64,000 nt of DNA from Haemonchus contortus (Eukaryota > Nematoda > Chromadorea > Rhabditida > Trichostrongylidae), in the NCBI GenBank assembly GCA_000469685.2, contig LS997565.1, positions 12,396,505 through 12,460,504 of the forward strand, given 5' to 3'. A program made the position numbers and the translations under genes. Positions 13,263-23,453 of this stretch are shown here, in pieces. The first letter of the stretch is position 1, and every line of letters starts with the position of its first letter. The notes beneath the pieces were generated by a model. The model saw only the letters and a program-made list of their open reading frames with translations, was not told where the DNA came from and searched no databases.

Positions 13263-15650
13263 AAATAAATATAAACGATAGTATTAAAACAAAGTATTAA
13301 GATATAGGGGGGGGGGGACAAATCAAGGAATTAGTTCAACTTCCGTTTCACACATGCCCTATACGGAAGTCAAACTCGAGTTATATTCTCCCTCCGTGCT
13401 CATCAGTAGGGTAAGGGAGAATGATAACTGTGAATGCATGTAATATATTATGGTAAATAGATAATCAAAGTATAAGATAGGAGTTAAAGAATGCAATAGA
13501 GTTACTGAAATATGCGCATAAACTAAAAAACTTAATACGGAAGGAACCATGATAACAAGCTAAAAGTTAAGCAATAATAGCAAAGTGAAATGTACAACAG
13601 ATAAACTAAGCAAGTGAAGAGCACACCTTAAGTTACAGATATACTAATAAAGATGTTTGAAAGAAAAAGATGATAAATACTTATAAAAATTGCGCTCCTA
13701 TACCACATATACGCGCCATTGCACGCTATATTTAACATCGGCTTCATAGACCGCTCCAACCGTAACGCGCGTGACGGAACTAAATGAACTAGTTGTTCTT
13801 CTCTATTTTTGTTCATTTTTGTATTATTCTTTTATTATTCTAGCTATTTACTAGTAGTATGCTTGAGTTCAAGCTATTTGAGCAAAGCACGCCTGCCTTA
13901 AGTCATCTTAAGCGTAGCTATAGAGAGGAACACCCATAACTGTTTTGTAACCTCAATGACCGTTTTAACTCCTCATCCTAACTTCATTGATCGTTGGCAA
14001 TGTTAGCGAAATATTTGTTTAATCATGATTACTATGCTTATTATAGATGAGTGATTTGCGGAACACCGCCCCTCAGGAGCCCGTGGATACGGTGAGTACT
14101 CAAAGGTGCTATCTATTTCCACACCCCCTCGCGGTCTGCATTTACGTACTGAATGCAGTTACCGTAACGCTACGCTTACTTTTATCCTGTTTCATAGACT
14201 GATCAGAGTGATTCGCATGGGGTTTATAAGAACAGATTTGCTCCTTTTCCAACTTCCAGCTTTTAACTACTCTTTTTCAAATATTAGTTGTCTAGTTCCT
14301 TCTTATTTCTTCTGTACTTCTTTTTTAATTTTTCTTTTTGGCCACTTCTTAACTGTGAAAGACGCTTAGTTTCATCCAAATTCCTAGACTGACGAGGGTG
14401 ATCGCATGGTATTTCATATGAATAGATTCGCTTCCCATCAGCTTTCTACAACTTTTTTCAGCGTTGGCTGTCCACTTCATCTTTATGTTGAGTTTTCCCT
14501 TCTTTATTTCTTGTTTTAAGTTTTCGTTTTGATCACTTCTTAATGGCGCATCTGTAAAATGAGCCAATGCACATTTAGTTCCAATTTGGATCACTTCGCA
14601 CTCCAACAATTGCCTTCTCAGTTAAGCTATAATCGATCTTATGAATTAGAAATTTGAATTTTGTTGCATTCTGAGTAATGAGAAGGAACAGGAAAAAAAG
14701 GAGTGTGAGAAGGAACAGGGAAAAACATCTTACGGCCATTCGTTGTTAAATCAAAATTCTTCGCTTTCTCAGGCGAGGCTGGCAGTATTTTACTGACTGT
14801 ATTAACCATGAGCTGATCGAAGGCATAGATAGCGCTTCCTAAACCAAAAAACGTACCGATCCCACTATATACTAGCACCACACAAATTATTACATAACAT
14901 ACATGAATACTATTTCAAAAGCATTACTATTAATTTGATTGATGGTTATGCGAGATACATCCCTCAGCCCTATACAACGCGGTACAAGGAGAAGCCATCA
15001 AGATTCCAACGGAATAGCACAACCACACCCCTTCTGACTGCAGGAGGCGGTTTTATGTTTTGTGAAGAATTTCAATTTATCACTAAACCGCATTCTTTTA
15101 AAGTCTATAACCTGAAACTAATATAAGCAAACTGATGAGAACCTTCTTTTGGCTAATTTGCTTGCAGACGAGTAGTCTTGAGATTGAAGAAGTTTGCAGG
15201 AAAAGTGACTGTTACTCATATTGTAAAAAACTTCCGTCAGTTCTTAGATATTGAAGCATGATGGCGTTAAACATTTAATGTTCACACGATGTCTTCCCTG
15301 TTTTCCTCTTGCCCTCCTTAACATTTCAGATGAAACGAAATTTTTAATTCATAGAACCTATATTAGTTCAGCTGAGTGTTCCAGACAGCTCAACATTTAA
15401 CGGTGAGTACTTAAACTCAATCTAGTATGTTCTTGTACATATGCATTTTTTATTTGCTTTTGTGGTATTACCACTATATTGCATTGTGTTACTTAAGGGG
15501 TACTTGTTAGTAGCATTTTATTATACTTTAGTATTCTTGTACTATACATTTACTTAGTTACTCCTTGCTAAAAACTTTTTAATTTCTTATGCCTTATGAG
15601 GGAGTGCATTAATTTGTTACAAAGTGGCAGAGCTTTGACAAGTAGTAACG
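13263..15650. other. AT-rich interior of the element, no gene recognised
   Basis: It contains a run of nine to ten G at about 13308 and a diverged tandem duplication with period about 195 bp. Copy 1 is about 14190-14355 and copy 2 about 14385-14550, both carrying AGACTGA(T)C(A)GAG and CACTTCTTAA landmarks. A minus-strand frame at 14639-14881 has a hydrophobic start but no recognised domain and no supporting splice context. I do not call a gene. Confidence 0.4.
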
Positions 15651-15713
15651 GAATTATAAGGGATTATAAAAAGGTTATTAGAAAAATTATTATAAAGAGC
15701 AGGTATTAGGCTA

Positions 15714-17344
15714 TTAAGAGTAATATAATAAATAAAAGAATATGAATATTATGATACATATTACATATCTATTACTTATAGTATCATAATATGTATCTAG
15801 AATTCTGATGAACGGTTTATAGCTTAATTGATACTTATGGAGTATAAACTTATTTTTAGCTATACATTTTATAAGGCCCGTAATGAAAACATCCTTATTA
15901 TAACTCATTTGGCTTGCTTGTAATCCCACATACCTAAGCCTATCCAAAAAATCTTCCTTATAAGTACATGTCCTAGCGGTTCTTAATATTTCTGAGTACA
16001 TAGTGCTAATTTTGATGCCATTAGAAACGTTGGTAGTGTAGTGTGGAAAACGTTTAACCGGGAATCCAAAACTATCTGTCTTATTATACATTCTGGTACA
16101 AATTTGTCCCTGTTCTATAAATATTTGTAAGTCCAAGTAATTACACCTGTGTTCACTTTCATGGGTTATATCCAAGCCAAGAGTGTTATTATGAACATGC
16201 CCTAGCTCTTGTAAAATTGTGTCAGTGTCTGTATTATGGATAATAAGCAGATCATCCACATATATAAATGGTATTAGTTTGGGGTTCAATATATAAAGCC
16301 TTTGTGTCGAATATTCATATTCAAATAAAGACAAAGTAAGGTCTGCGAGTAATCGACTGGCATTACTGCCTTGTGGAACACCCACTTTTTGTATAAATAA
16401 ATATTCGGCAAAACTGCAGTAGCTATTAGAGAGTAAGTAATCTATAGTATACAGAATATCCTCTATAGTGTAATATTTATATCTGGTGTAAGACTTATTA
16501 TCAGTATAGAAGGTGTTGTAACCATTACTAGCTATATACTTCTTACTACTATTCTTATAACAGAGCATTAAAATTTTCTTGATATTTTTCATTACTACAT
16601 TATGTGAAAGGTTAGTAAACATATTGCTAAAGTCCGCTGAAAATAATTTTATATTATCCATTTTAATATTCTGGATTTGTTCACCTATATTTGTATTATT
16701 TATAGACCAGTACCCTATAAAATTACTGTTCCTACTTTTAATTGTATTATTATATTTGTAGAAATGTTGCTTGATAAATGTAAGTATCTTACCAATGAAA
16801 ATGGCTAAGGACTTGATGCTACTATTACTAGCACATGTAATAAATCTAAACTTAGTAGGTATTTTATGTAGTTTGGGAATCGCATAAATCATAGGTATAT
16901 TGGTTAATCCCATATCCTGTAGTTCATTATTACGTATGAAATTCTTATGTTTATCAATAACCTCATTGAAACTTTTATTCTTAACAAGCATGTAAGGATT
17001 CGACTCAACATTAACATGTACTATTTCATTACCTCTCAGTTTAAGACCCATTTCTTTAAGTAGGATAGTGAGGTATAGTTTTTTCATATAATACCATAGT
17101 TATTGCTATTCTTATCTAATGGAGAAAAAATGAAACTTTTTTGGAGTCTGACTAATTCCCTTCTGAAACTACTATAGATGACAAAGGTATTAATGAGACG
17201 TTGCGTGTATAACATGGGTTCTATCCTAAGAAATAGTTTGAGCTTAATTATATTACTAATTTCTTTAGGAAATTGTTCTTTCAACTTATATTTACATTTT
17301 ATTACTTTGATATATTCAGCACTAGTATTATTAATCCATTCCAT
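15714..17344 (-). CDS. Penelope-like reverse transcriptase without GIY-YIG, in two overlapping frames
   Basis: The main frame (17087-15714, 457 aa) shows RT motifs in order: PKLHK at residues 71-75, motif A FSADFSN (Asp152), VPQGS at 237-241, YVDD at 276-279 and NYLDLQ at 316-321, followed by a FGFPVKRFPHYTT block. The PKLHK, N(Y/F)LDL and downstream aromatic blocks match the Penelope-like family rather than group II or LTR enzymes. An upstream 86-aa frame (17344-17084) ends PLDKNSNNYGII, fits as the N-terminus and overlaps the main frame in an ATGA stop/start. The C-terminus is hydrophobic, and no GIY-YIG nuclease follows. It is much more AT-rich than its surroundings, which suggests separate ancestry. 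Exact subfamily (EN-minus PLE or other) is uncertain. Confidence 0.7.
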
Positions 17345-19000
17345 AACTGTTCCTTTATTAACATACCAGTCGGATCGCCCAGCTAACGCCGGGCTCTCCT
17401 CCTTCTTGTGTAATAGGAAGAAAGATTGTTACAAACAATCTAGGACTTCCTTTCGATGAATATAAAATGAAACCATTTCATTCTAATAATGACTTCCTCG
17501 GATAGTGCTTGGTCAGGGGATGATACAGAAAGTCGACTTAGGAAGCATACTTACCTAGGGTTTGCGATCTGATCATAACCTCACTCTTTTTATGAGGACG
17601 TTAATTTACTCGGATACATTCTTCTCCGAAATGAATAGAAAGTCTTTCTTCTTCCTTTTTCGTAAAGTCATCTGGCTAACCTCGCTCACTCTAGAGATTC
17701 GGCCTCCCTCCCTCTGATACCTCCAGCCACATATTTCCCGCTTTCTAGGACGTTTTTGAACAGGCTCATGAATGTTTGATTTTGGCCTCGCCAATCCCCC
17801 CCCCCCCCCCTTAGTGCAAACCCCCTTACTTTAGGGTTTTGGCCGCATTCCTTCTATAGCCTCTAACCACTCACTTTTCACGTTATAGAAGGCTTTTGAA
17901 TAGATTTATGAGCTTTCTTAAAAAGAATGTAATACCTTGACGCATGCCTCCCCCCTATCGTGGGCGCAGCTTTGCTATGCACGCATGCCCAGAACCTTAA
18001 GGCTCTGCTCACTCCCTTTATCATTTTTTCTAGCCTACACGCCCTCCTTGACTGGAGTTATGAACCTGTGGGGAAAGTACCGCCCGGTGCAAGAACGCTC
18101 CGCTCACTACCGGTGGCTCTCCTTCACTTGATCTGTTAACCTGTCCCTCTACTTTGCTCATTTTTTCCTCGGTGTCTTGGCTGTTAGAAACTTATTTAAG
18201 AAGTTTTGCCCATGTCACCACCCACCTTTGTGCATGTCCCACCCCCGGAGGTGGAGTTTCGCTGATCTCTCGTGTGCTCTTCTGGTTTTGCCCTATGCCC
18301 AACCTTCCCAAACTTCCAAACTTGCCCCGACTTAGCAGGTGCTTCCTAAGGTGATATCGAATCTCTGTACATTGAACGAACAGACAAACAATCAGCTGTC
18401 ATATAGATTTCGCCTAAGTTCCAAATTTGGAAAACCTTTATCTAGCTACTGAAGTATTATGAAGTGGATAATTCTTTGGAGTACGCATCTGTGAGCAAAA
18501 TTCACATTTAAAACTAGAAATTTCGATTAGATTAGAATTCTAATGATTTCTTTGGATTTCCGATTATGTTTCTGCAGGAAGTATGCGTCTAGTTTAGAAA
18601 ATAGGTTAAATGCATAGGTATTTTCGGCAAAAATTCTTCGTGTGCAAAAAGTTTTTCTGCCCACGAAGCTTAACCTCTCTCCCACCTCAGTTGACTGCGA
18701 ACACATAGAAGAGTCGTCCATAGTATAGAGATTTAGCACGACAGTAAATAGTCAGAAGAACGTTTGATGTATAAGAATCAGGTGATATTTCCCGATTTGA
18801 ACGATCTGATGCCGCTTTGTGGGTATTGATCTTGACACCAATAGGTGATCGTAGAATTGTTTCCATTCTGAGCTTCTCCAGTTCCTAGGGGTTTGATTGT
18901 CCTGTGTCGTGGGAGGCTGATCATAAGTAGACTGGATATTAATCAACGGACCAATATGGAGAGCATCGGTTGACTTTCCATTCCATAACTCTTTTCTCAC
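17345..19000. other. Non-coding stretch downstream of the RT start
   Basis: No gene is supported. It holds a C homopolymer of about 18 bases at 17796-17813 and T/C-rich sequence. Several short plus-strand frames at 17937-18354 have no recognisable domain. Confidence 0.35.
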
Positions 19001-19008
19001 CGTGCTGT

Positions 19009-19105
19009 TGTGATCTCCACGCTCTTGATCGTGCCTACGTGACTTTTGCGAGGACACACAAACGGACATACAAACGGACACACAAAGTTAGCGCTTTATA
19101 TATAT
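19009..19105. repeat. Direct repeat ending in TA microsatellite, copy 1
   Basis: TCTTGATCGTGCCTACGTGA through AAGTTAGCGCTTTATATATA recurs almost exactly at 19911-20012. The repeated GGACATACAAAC/GGACACACAAAC tracts and the terminal TATATA run look like the 3' tail of a retroelement or SINE. Confidence 0.6.
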
Positions 19106-19316
19106 ACCAGTGAGCTACGCACGCTCATGCGTGCACCTCATGTCCAGTACCGCTCAACTACGATCTTACTCTAGAAGAGCAGTAAAACATTCTCATGCTC
19201 CGTATAAACGACACTGCTTCACCCAAAATCTCCCTTGAGTTTCATTTCTGGAAATCGCGCATTGGAGTTGAGCACTCAAGTGCAAAATATCCTTTCAGGA
19301 GCCTAGCTGTCATTGG

Positions 19317-19543
19317 CTGCTTTCATAGTCCGTCGGCCGGCCGGTCGGCGTGCCGGCGGAGGCAGTGCTAGCGGGGAGGAGGGGGCAGACAGATAGGCAA
19401 ACAGTCCACGCCCCTTCGAGGGGTTGAAAACAAACAATCTTCGAAGGGGCGTGGTTTTGCCTTACACTGTCTGCCTCCCTCCTTCCCCCTAGCACTGCCT
19501 CCGCCGGCACGCCGACCGGCCGGCCGACGGACTATGAAAGCAG
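19317..19543. repeat. 227 bp near-perfect GC-rich hairpin
   Basis: The left arm starts CTGCTTTCATAGTCCGTCGG and the right arm ends with its exact complement. The arms run inward through GGCCGGCCGGTCGGCGTGCC and the GGAGGCAGTGCTAGC blocks to a short A-rich loop near 19427-19438. TCATT occurs next to both ends (just before the left arm with two extra bases, and right after the right arm), a weak target-duplication candidate. It could be a fold-back MITE or a double-stranded RNA precursor. Confidence 0.75.
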
Positions 19544-19604
19544 TCATTACATTTATAGTGAAAATGTCGTTCTACTTTGATTGTAGGAAATTGCGCATCG
19601 GGGC

Positions 19605-19765
19605 GTAGGTGCAAAAAAGCACTGACTTGTACATCGGCCGGCCACCGCAAGTCATTGGATAGGCCACATACGCATTCAATACGCCACTACGATTCTGAAG
19701 TAGTCGAATGCGCGAGATCCTTCTGACGGGATTGATCAATGCCCTGAAGAATTATTTGATTGCGC
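19605..19765 (+). repeat. 3' half of a tRNA-derived SINE
   Basis: AGCACTGACTTGTACATC through ATTCAATACGCCACTACGAT and TGACGGGATTGATCAATGCC matches the 3' halves of the complete SINE copies at 54787-55080 and 55998-56305. The promoter half is missing. Confidence 0.6.
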
Positions 19766-20067
19766 ATCAGAAATGTAATGGAAAAGTCAACAGAGTGTTC
19801 GATGATGCCTGATACTAACAGATGCCCATGTAAAACGTTTCCTACCCTACATTCTCTCTTTTCTAAAAAACGGATAGCCTGTGATCTACTTCCCCACCGC
19901 GCCCATTTGATCTCCACGCTCTTGATCGTGCCTACGTGACTTTTGCGAGGACATACAAACGGACATACAAACGGACACACAAAGTTAGCGCTTTATATAT
20001 ATATATATATATAGAGGATAGAGGATTCTGTAACTCTAAACTGACATCCTTTGTCTAAAAAGTCTAG

Positions 20068-20912
20068 GATTCTATCTCCTGATCTTTGGCTTTTAATTGT
20101 CTTTTACTTCTTAGTTGTTACCATTCGAATAATGCAATTACATGAACTGTAGAAGACTGTATGCTATGTTTAAGGCTTCTGTGGCGAGACATGCTGACGC
20201 ATATTTGTTCGGTTGAAATTGACATGTGACCATGGTAAGAGACGCTACAGGTCGAGCGCTGGGTAGACGAGAAGTCGTGCACCACTGTACATAGCGATTT
20301 AGCCACTCGACAAGTGGGAAAAATAAAAAAGCGGCAAGTGGCGCCCTATCCACACGGCCACGGGTTCGAATCCTTCATCGATCTCCGACTAGGAGAGCCA
20401 AAATTTCCAACTCTTCGGGATCTATTAATTCGTAAAGGCAATGACTTGAACATTTGCTGGCCGCCGTAACTCACTGTATTGGTCATATGTTCTATGCTGG
20501 GTCTTCTTGAAACCTGGGCATTTTACATAATGTTCTTTACTTCCTTACTGCTCTGCCGTACAGGTTTGTTACGGTTGAATTGCTTTATTGGTCAAGTGAA
20601 GTTCGAGTGCATGGTCTTCTTCAGGATCTGCAAATACATAGTTCGAAGCTCCAAATCGGTTACTTACCCGACCAAGCGCCCGAACACGCTAGTAACAAAT
20701 AGCAAACTTCCAAAATATCAGCAAAGCGACCTCAGGCAGTATACAAATCGAAGAACCACAGAAATGACAATGTGCTTACTAGACTTCTTTTCTATAAAGT
20801 TTAGCCTTGCTATTTCTCAATTTTTTAACTATTAGCACAGGTAACAAGCTCGTTTTTCGCTTTTCTGACCTGGCAGGGATAAGGTTGTTTACGTTATGCA
20901 GTCATTTTGTAC
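20068..20912 (-). repeat. Inverted copy of host serpin-unit flank inside the element
   Basis: This is the reverse complement of about 11478-12310. It therefore contains the end of unit 1, the SINE-bearing start of unit 2 and the first 80-90 bp of the element's own terminal repeat. The copy breaks at GTAC (20912), inside the reading frame of the downstream ubiquitin-like gene. It shows that host flank plus element end was copied into the element after it inserted here or at an identical site. Confidence 0.75.
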
Positions 20913-21199
20913 CATGGAAAGGACTTTAAAGACTATCAACCTCAACGTCCAACCGTCCGATTCTGTTAAGACGCTTAAGGAACGCATCTTTGACAGAGAA
21001 GGAATCCGACCACCTGAACAGATACTTATTTGCAATGGTATTTCTTATCATGCATTGGGATTCATTTGACAGTTTTGAATTCGTGCATTAGACGACTCTC
21101 ATTTCAGGAAAACCCCTTCAGAATGGAAAACCCTTGTCCTTCTACGGAATCCAAAATGAGAGTACAGGCCACCTAACTGCTAGGTGTGTTGGTGGATGA
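20896..21199 (+). CDS. Divergent ubiquitin-like protein with free C-terminal Gly-Gly
   Basis: Two exons, 20896-21037 and 21108-21199, with a 70 bp GT/AG intron after codon phase 1, give 77 residues, one more than ubiquitin. The protein starts MQSFCTMERT and ends TARCVGG directly before TGA. From the residue matching ubiquitin Thr9 onward, about half the positions are identical, including Lys11, Lys27, Ile44, Lys48, Tyr59, Arg72 and Gly75-Gly76. Lys29 and Lys33 become Arg, Lys63 becomes Asn, Val70 becomes Thr, and residues 73-74 become Cys-Val. The diGly terminus without a tail implies a conjugatable form needing no processing. The altered Leu8/Val70 patch and 73-74 would change E1 and receptor recognition (inference). 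It has no neighbouring ubiquitin repeat, so it is not part of a polyubiquitin gene. Confidence 0.75.
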
Positions 21200-22483
21200 C
21201 CCACCCCATGTAAACAACCTATGTATGTAAATTTGGTTTGGATTTTTGCGAAGTCTGAGTTGAATATTCGAATTTTTGTTGGATCGAGGTTTTCGGCCAA
21301 GGTACGCAATGACTTAGCAGTATTAGTTGTTAAGTCTCTGAAGGGTTGTGATGCCATATATGAACAAATGTGTATTCAAACAATCTTGTAGCATTTATGA
21401 TTTTTGTTGTGAAGTTATAGGCGACCAAATAAAATGGCCCCTTGCTGAGATGTGATTCCAACATAAGATAGGCGGACAACTTCCTGTCAAGTGTCAATCA
21501 AATAATAAAAATAAATCAATGCAATTGCCTAAAATTTATGTATTTGTGAAGTAGTAGATAATAATAAAGTAATTACAATAATAAAATGGTCCAGAATGTT
21601 GAACGCCGATGAACAGTACTATTTAGTAACTTGTGGTAGATTGGCAAGTCTTGGTGAAATGTAAGCGTCCACTGAGACGTATCTTTGAAAGTATTCTGAG
21701 CGGGTATTCTCTCACCACTAGGCTGGAAAGATTTTGTCCTGATTAGAAAATGTACTGGTCCAGTGTAGGTGGTGACTATTCGTTGGCTTTGCTCGGAGTT
21801 CTAACTTTATCCAAAATACTCTTTCGTGCTATTTCTGACCTTGTTCTACTCCAACTTACTACCTGATAGTGAAGAAGTGAATTGCACAATAGCAATTCAC
21901 ATTTGGAAAATCGTCTGAGCAAAATAGTAGGAGTTCCTTACAAGATCCGTTTCCCTGTTATTCCAACTTTAAAACTCTGACAAAAAAGCAAATTAATCTG
22001 GGCAGGCCGAAGCTTCTGCCCTTGACGTGAACAATGTGAACCCTTTGACAAGCATGTCCTCTGCGAAGCCCGTAGCTATCAGAGATCGCGAAATCTTTCT
22101 GTGCTGAAACCATGTGGTCTTGGTTAGTAAGGACGACTAACATTCGTAGCGTGTTCAGGCTTAACTTTGACATCCTCGTGACTCGAACAACGCTTTCCTT
22201 TGTTTGTCGGCAGCCCTTCAGACTTATGATTTATTCAAATAAGAGGGTGATGGAGCTACTATGAGCGATACTACTGTGCTGACAAATTCAGAATAGGTGT
22301 ATCCGAATGAGCCCCTAGCTGGCCAATCTTGGGAGCCTTCTTGGGAGGGAGCTCTCGCATTGCGTACTGCGACTACGTTACATTGTTTAGCAAAAGATCG
22401 AGTCAAAATTCTGATCGATTGGGCGCCCTGAGCGGTCGGTTCTGCCGCGACTCTCGTTAAGACATTCGGCTCACCTTATATAC
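21200..22483. other. Stretch between ubiquitin-like gene and CR1-like element
   Basis: The first 300 bp is the presumed 3' flank, with AATAAAAATAAATCAATG near 21500 as a possible polyadenylation region. Minus-strand frames at 21958-22173 and 22224-22406 have no recognised domain. Nothing else is supported. Confidence 0.35.
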
Positions 22484-22562
22484 TTGCTTCCACTACCTCC
22501 ATCGACCGCTCATTTGTGTTATTCTGTTTTGATACGCTGCTGGGCCCCTGCTACTGTGAAGT

Positions 22563-23418
22563 TTGCTCTTATTCCGTCACTTTGTGTTATTCTACTGCTT
22601 GATGGCAACTACTCCGCTACGATCTTCATCGGTGCCAGTGAAGAGATCGCGCGTGGAGTCATCACCCCTATCGCCTGCTCGTACCGAAGGTTTGAAACAG
22701 CTTTCTTCTGATGAAAGCCTGCCGCCGTATTGTAAGTTGTTTGCTGACGTTTTGATCGATACGAAGAAGGGATTGGCCGATCTGGCCCGTCAATGTCGTG
22801 AGATTTTAGCCGAGAACAGATCTTTGAAAAAGGAAAACTTGTTGTTAAGGAAACAAATCAGTTCTTTAATGTCATGCAACACGTCATCTGAGTCTCAAGG
22901 GCATGTCGAAGTTGCAAGTTCTAACTTGATCTCTTCCGATACCGCATCCGCAATCGATGCTGACCTACAGCGTTCAATTGTCATAGCTGGCGTGCCAGAA
23001 TATCGATCTCTTAACTCTGTTGAAAGAGCAAACCACGATTATCAGTGTATTTGTTCTATTTTAAGTTTCTTAGATACAGAGTGTATTCCACACGGTTGTA
23101 TATCGCATGGGAGTTCGAAATTCGAATCGACCCAGACTCATAAAGGTAGTTATGCCAACTAGTAAATTCCAGCGACAAGCGGTTCAGAGAGCGCCACGTC
23201 TGCGCTTCTTCTCTCATAAGGGAGTCTATCTACGTCCTTCCTTAACTAAAGAAGAGAGGGAGCGCAGACGTAAGGAGCGTGTGGGCAGCTTGTTTTCCCC
23301 TCATGATGTTAATGTTGGTAGCGCTCCAGTTTCGTTATCAAACAGTTCCCAACGTGATCAGAGTACTGATGTCAACAATGTTTCAACGAATGTGGTTCGT
23401 GCGGGAAACCTCTCATAG
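22563..23418 (+). pseudogene. Retrotransposon ORF1 with one frameshift
   Basis: The first frame (22563-23162) has a leucine-rich coiled-coil-like segment (LAENRSLKKENLLLRKQ) and then SIVIAGVPEY, an RNA-binding-protein-like block. The second frame (23107-23418) continues with RPRLIKVVMPTSKFQR and RPSLTKEERERRRKER, a basic C-terminus. The frames cross near 23100, where VYRMG-type sequence is expected. It is presumably the nucleic-acid-binding protein of the element. Confidence 0.75.
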
Positions 23419-23453
23419 TTCGTCGGTTTCGTGAAGTCGGGGCTAGGTGCACG

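Noticed and set aside
14639..14881. Minus-strand 80-aa frame with hydrophobic start
   Set aside because: No recognised domain, an internal duplicated segment, and no splice or neighbour support.
17380..17460. Hammerhead ribozyme next to the Penelope-like RT
   Set aside because: I looked for the CTGATGA...GAAA core, expected in some Penelope-like terminal repeats, and did not find a properly spaced one on either strand.
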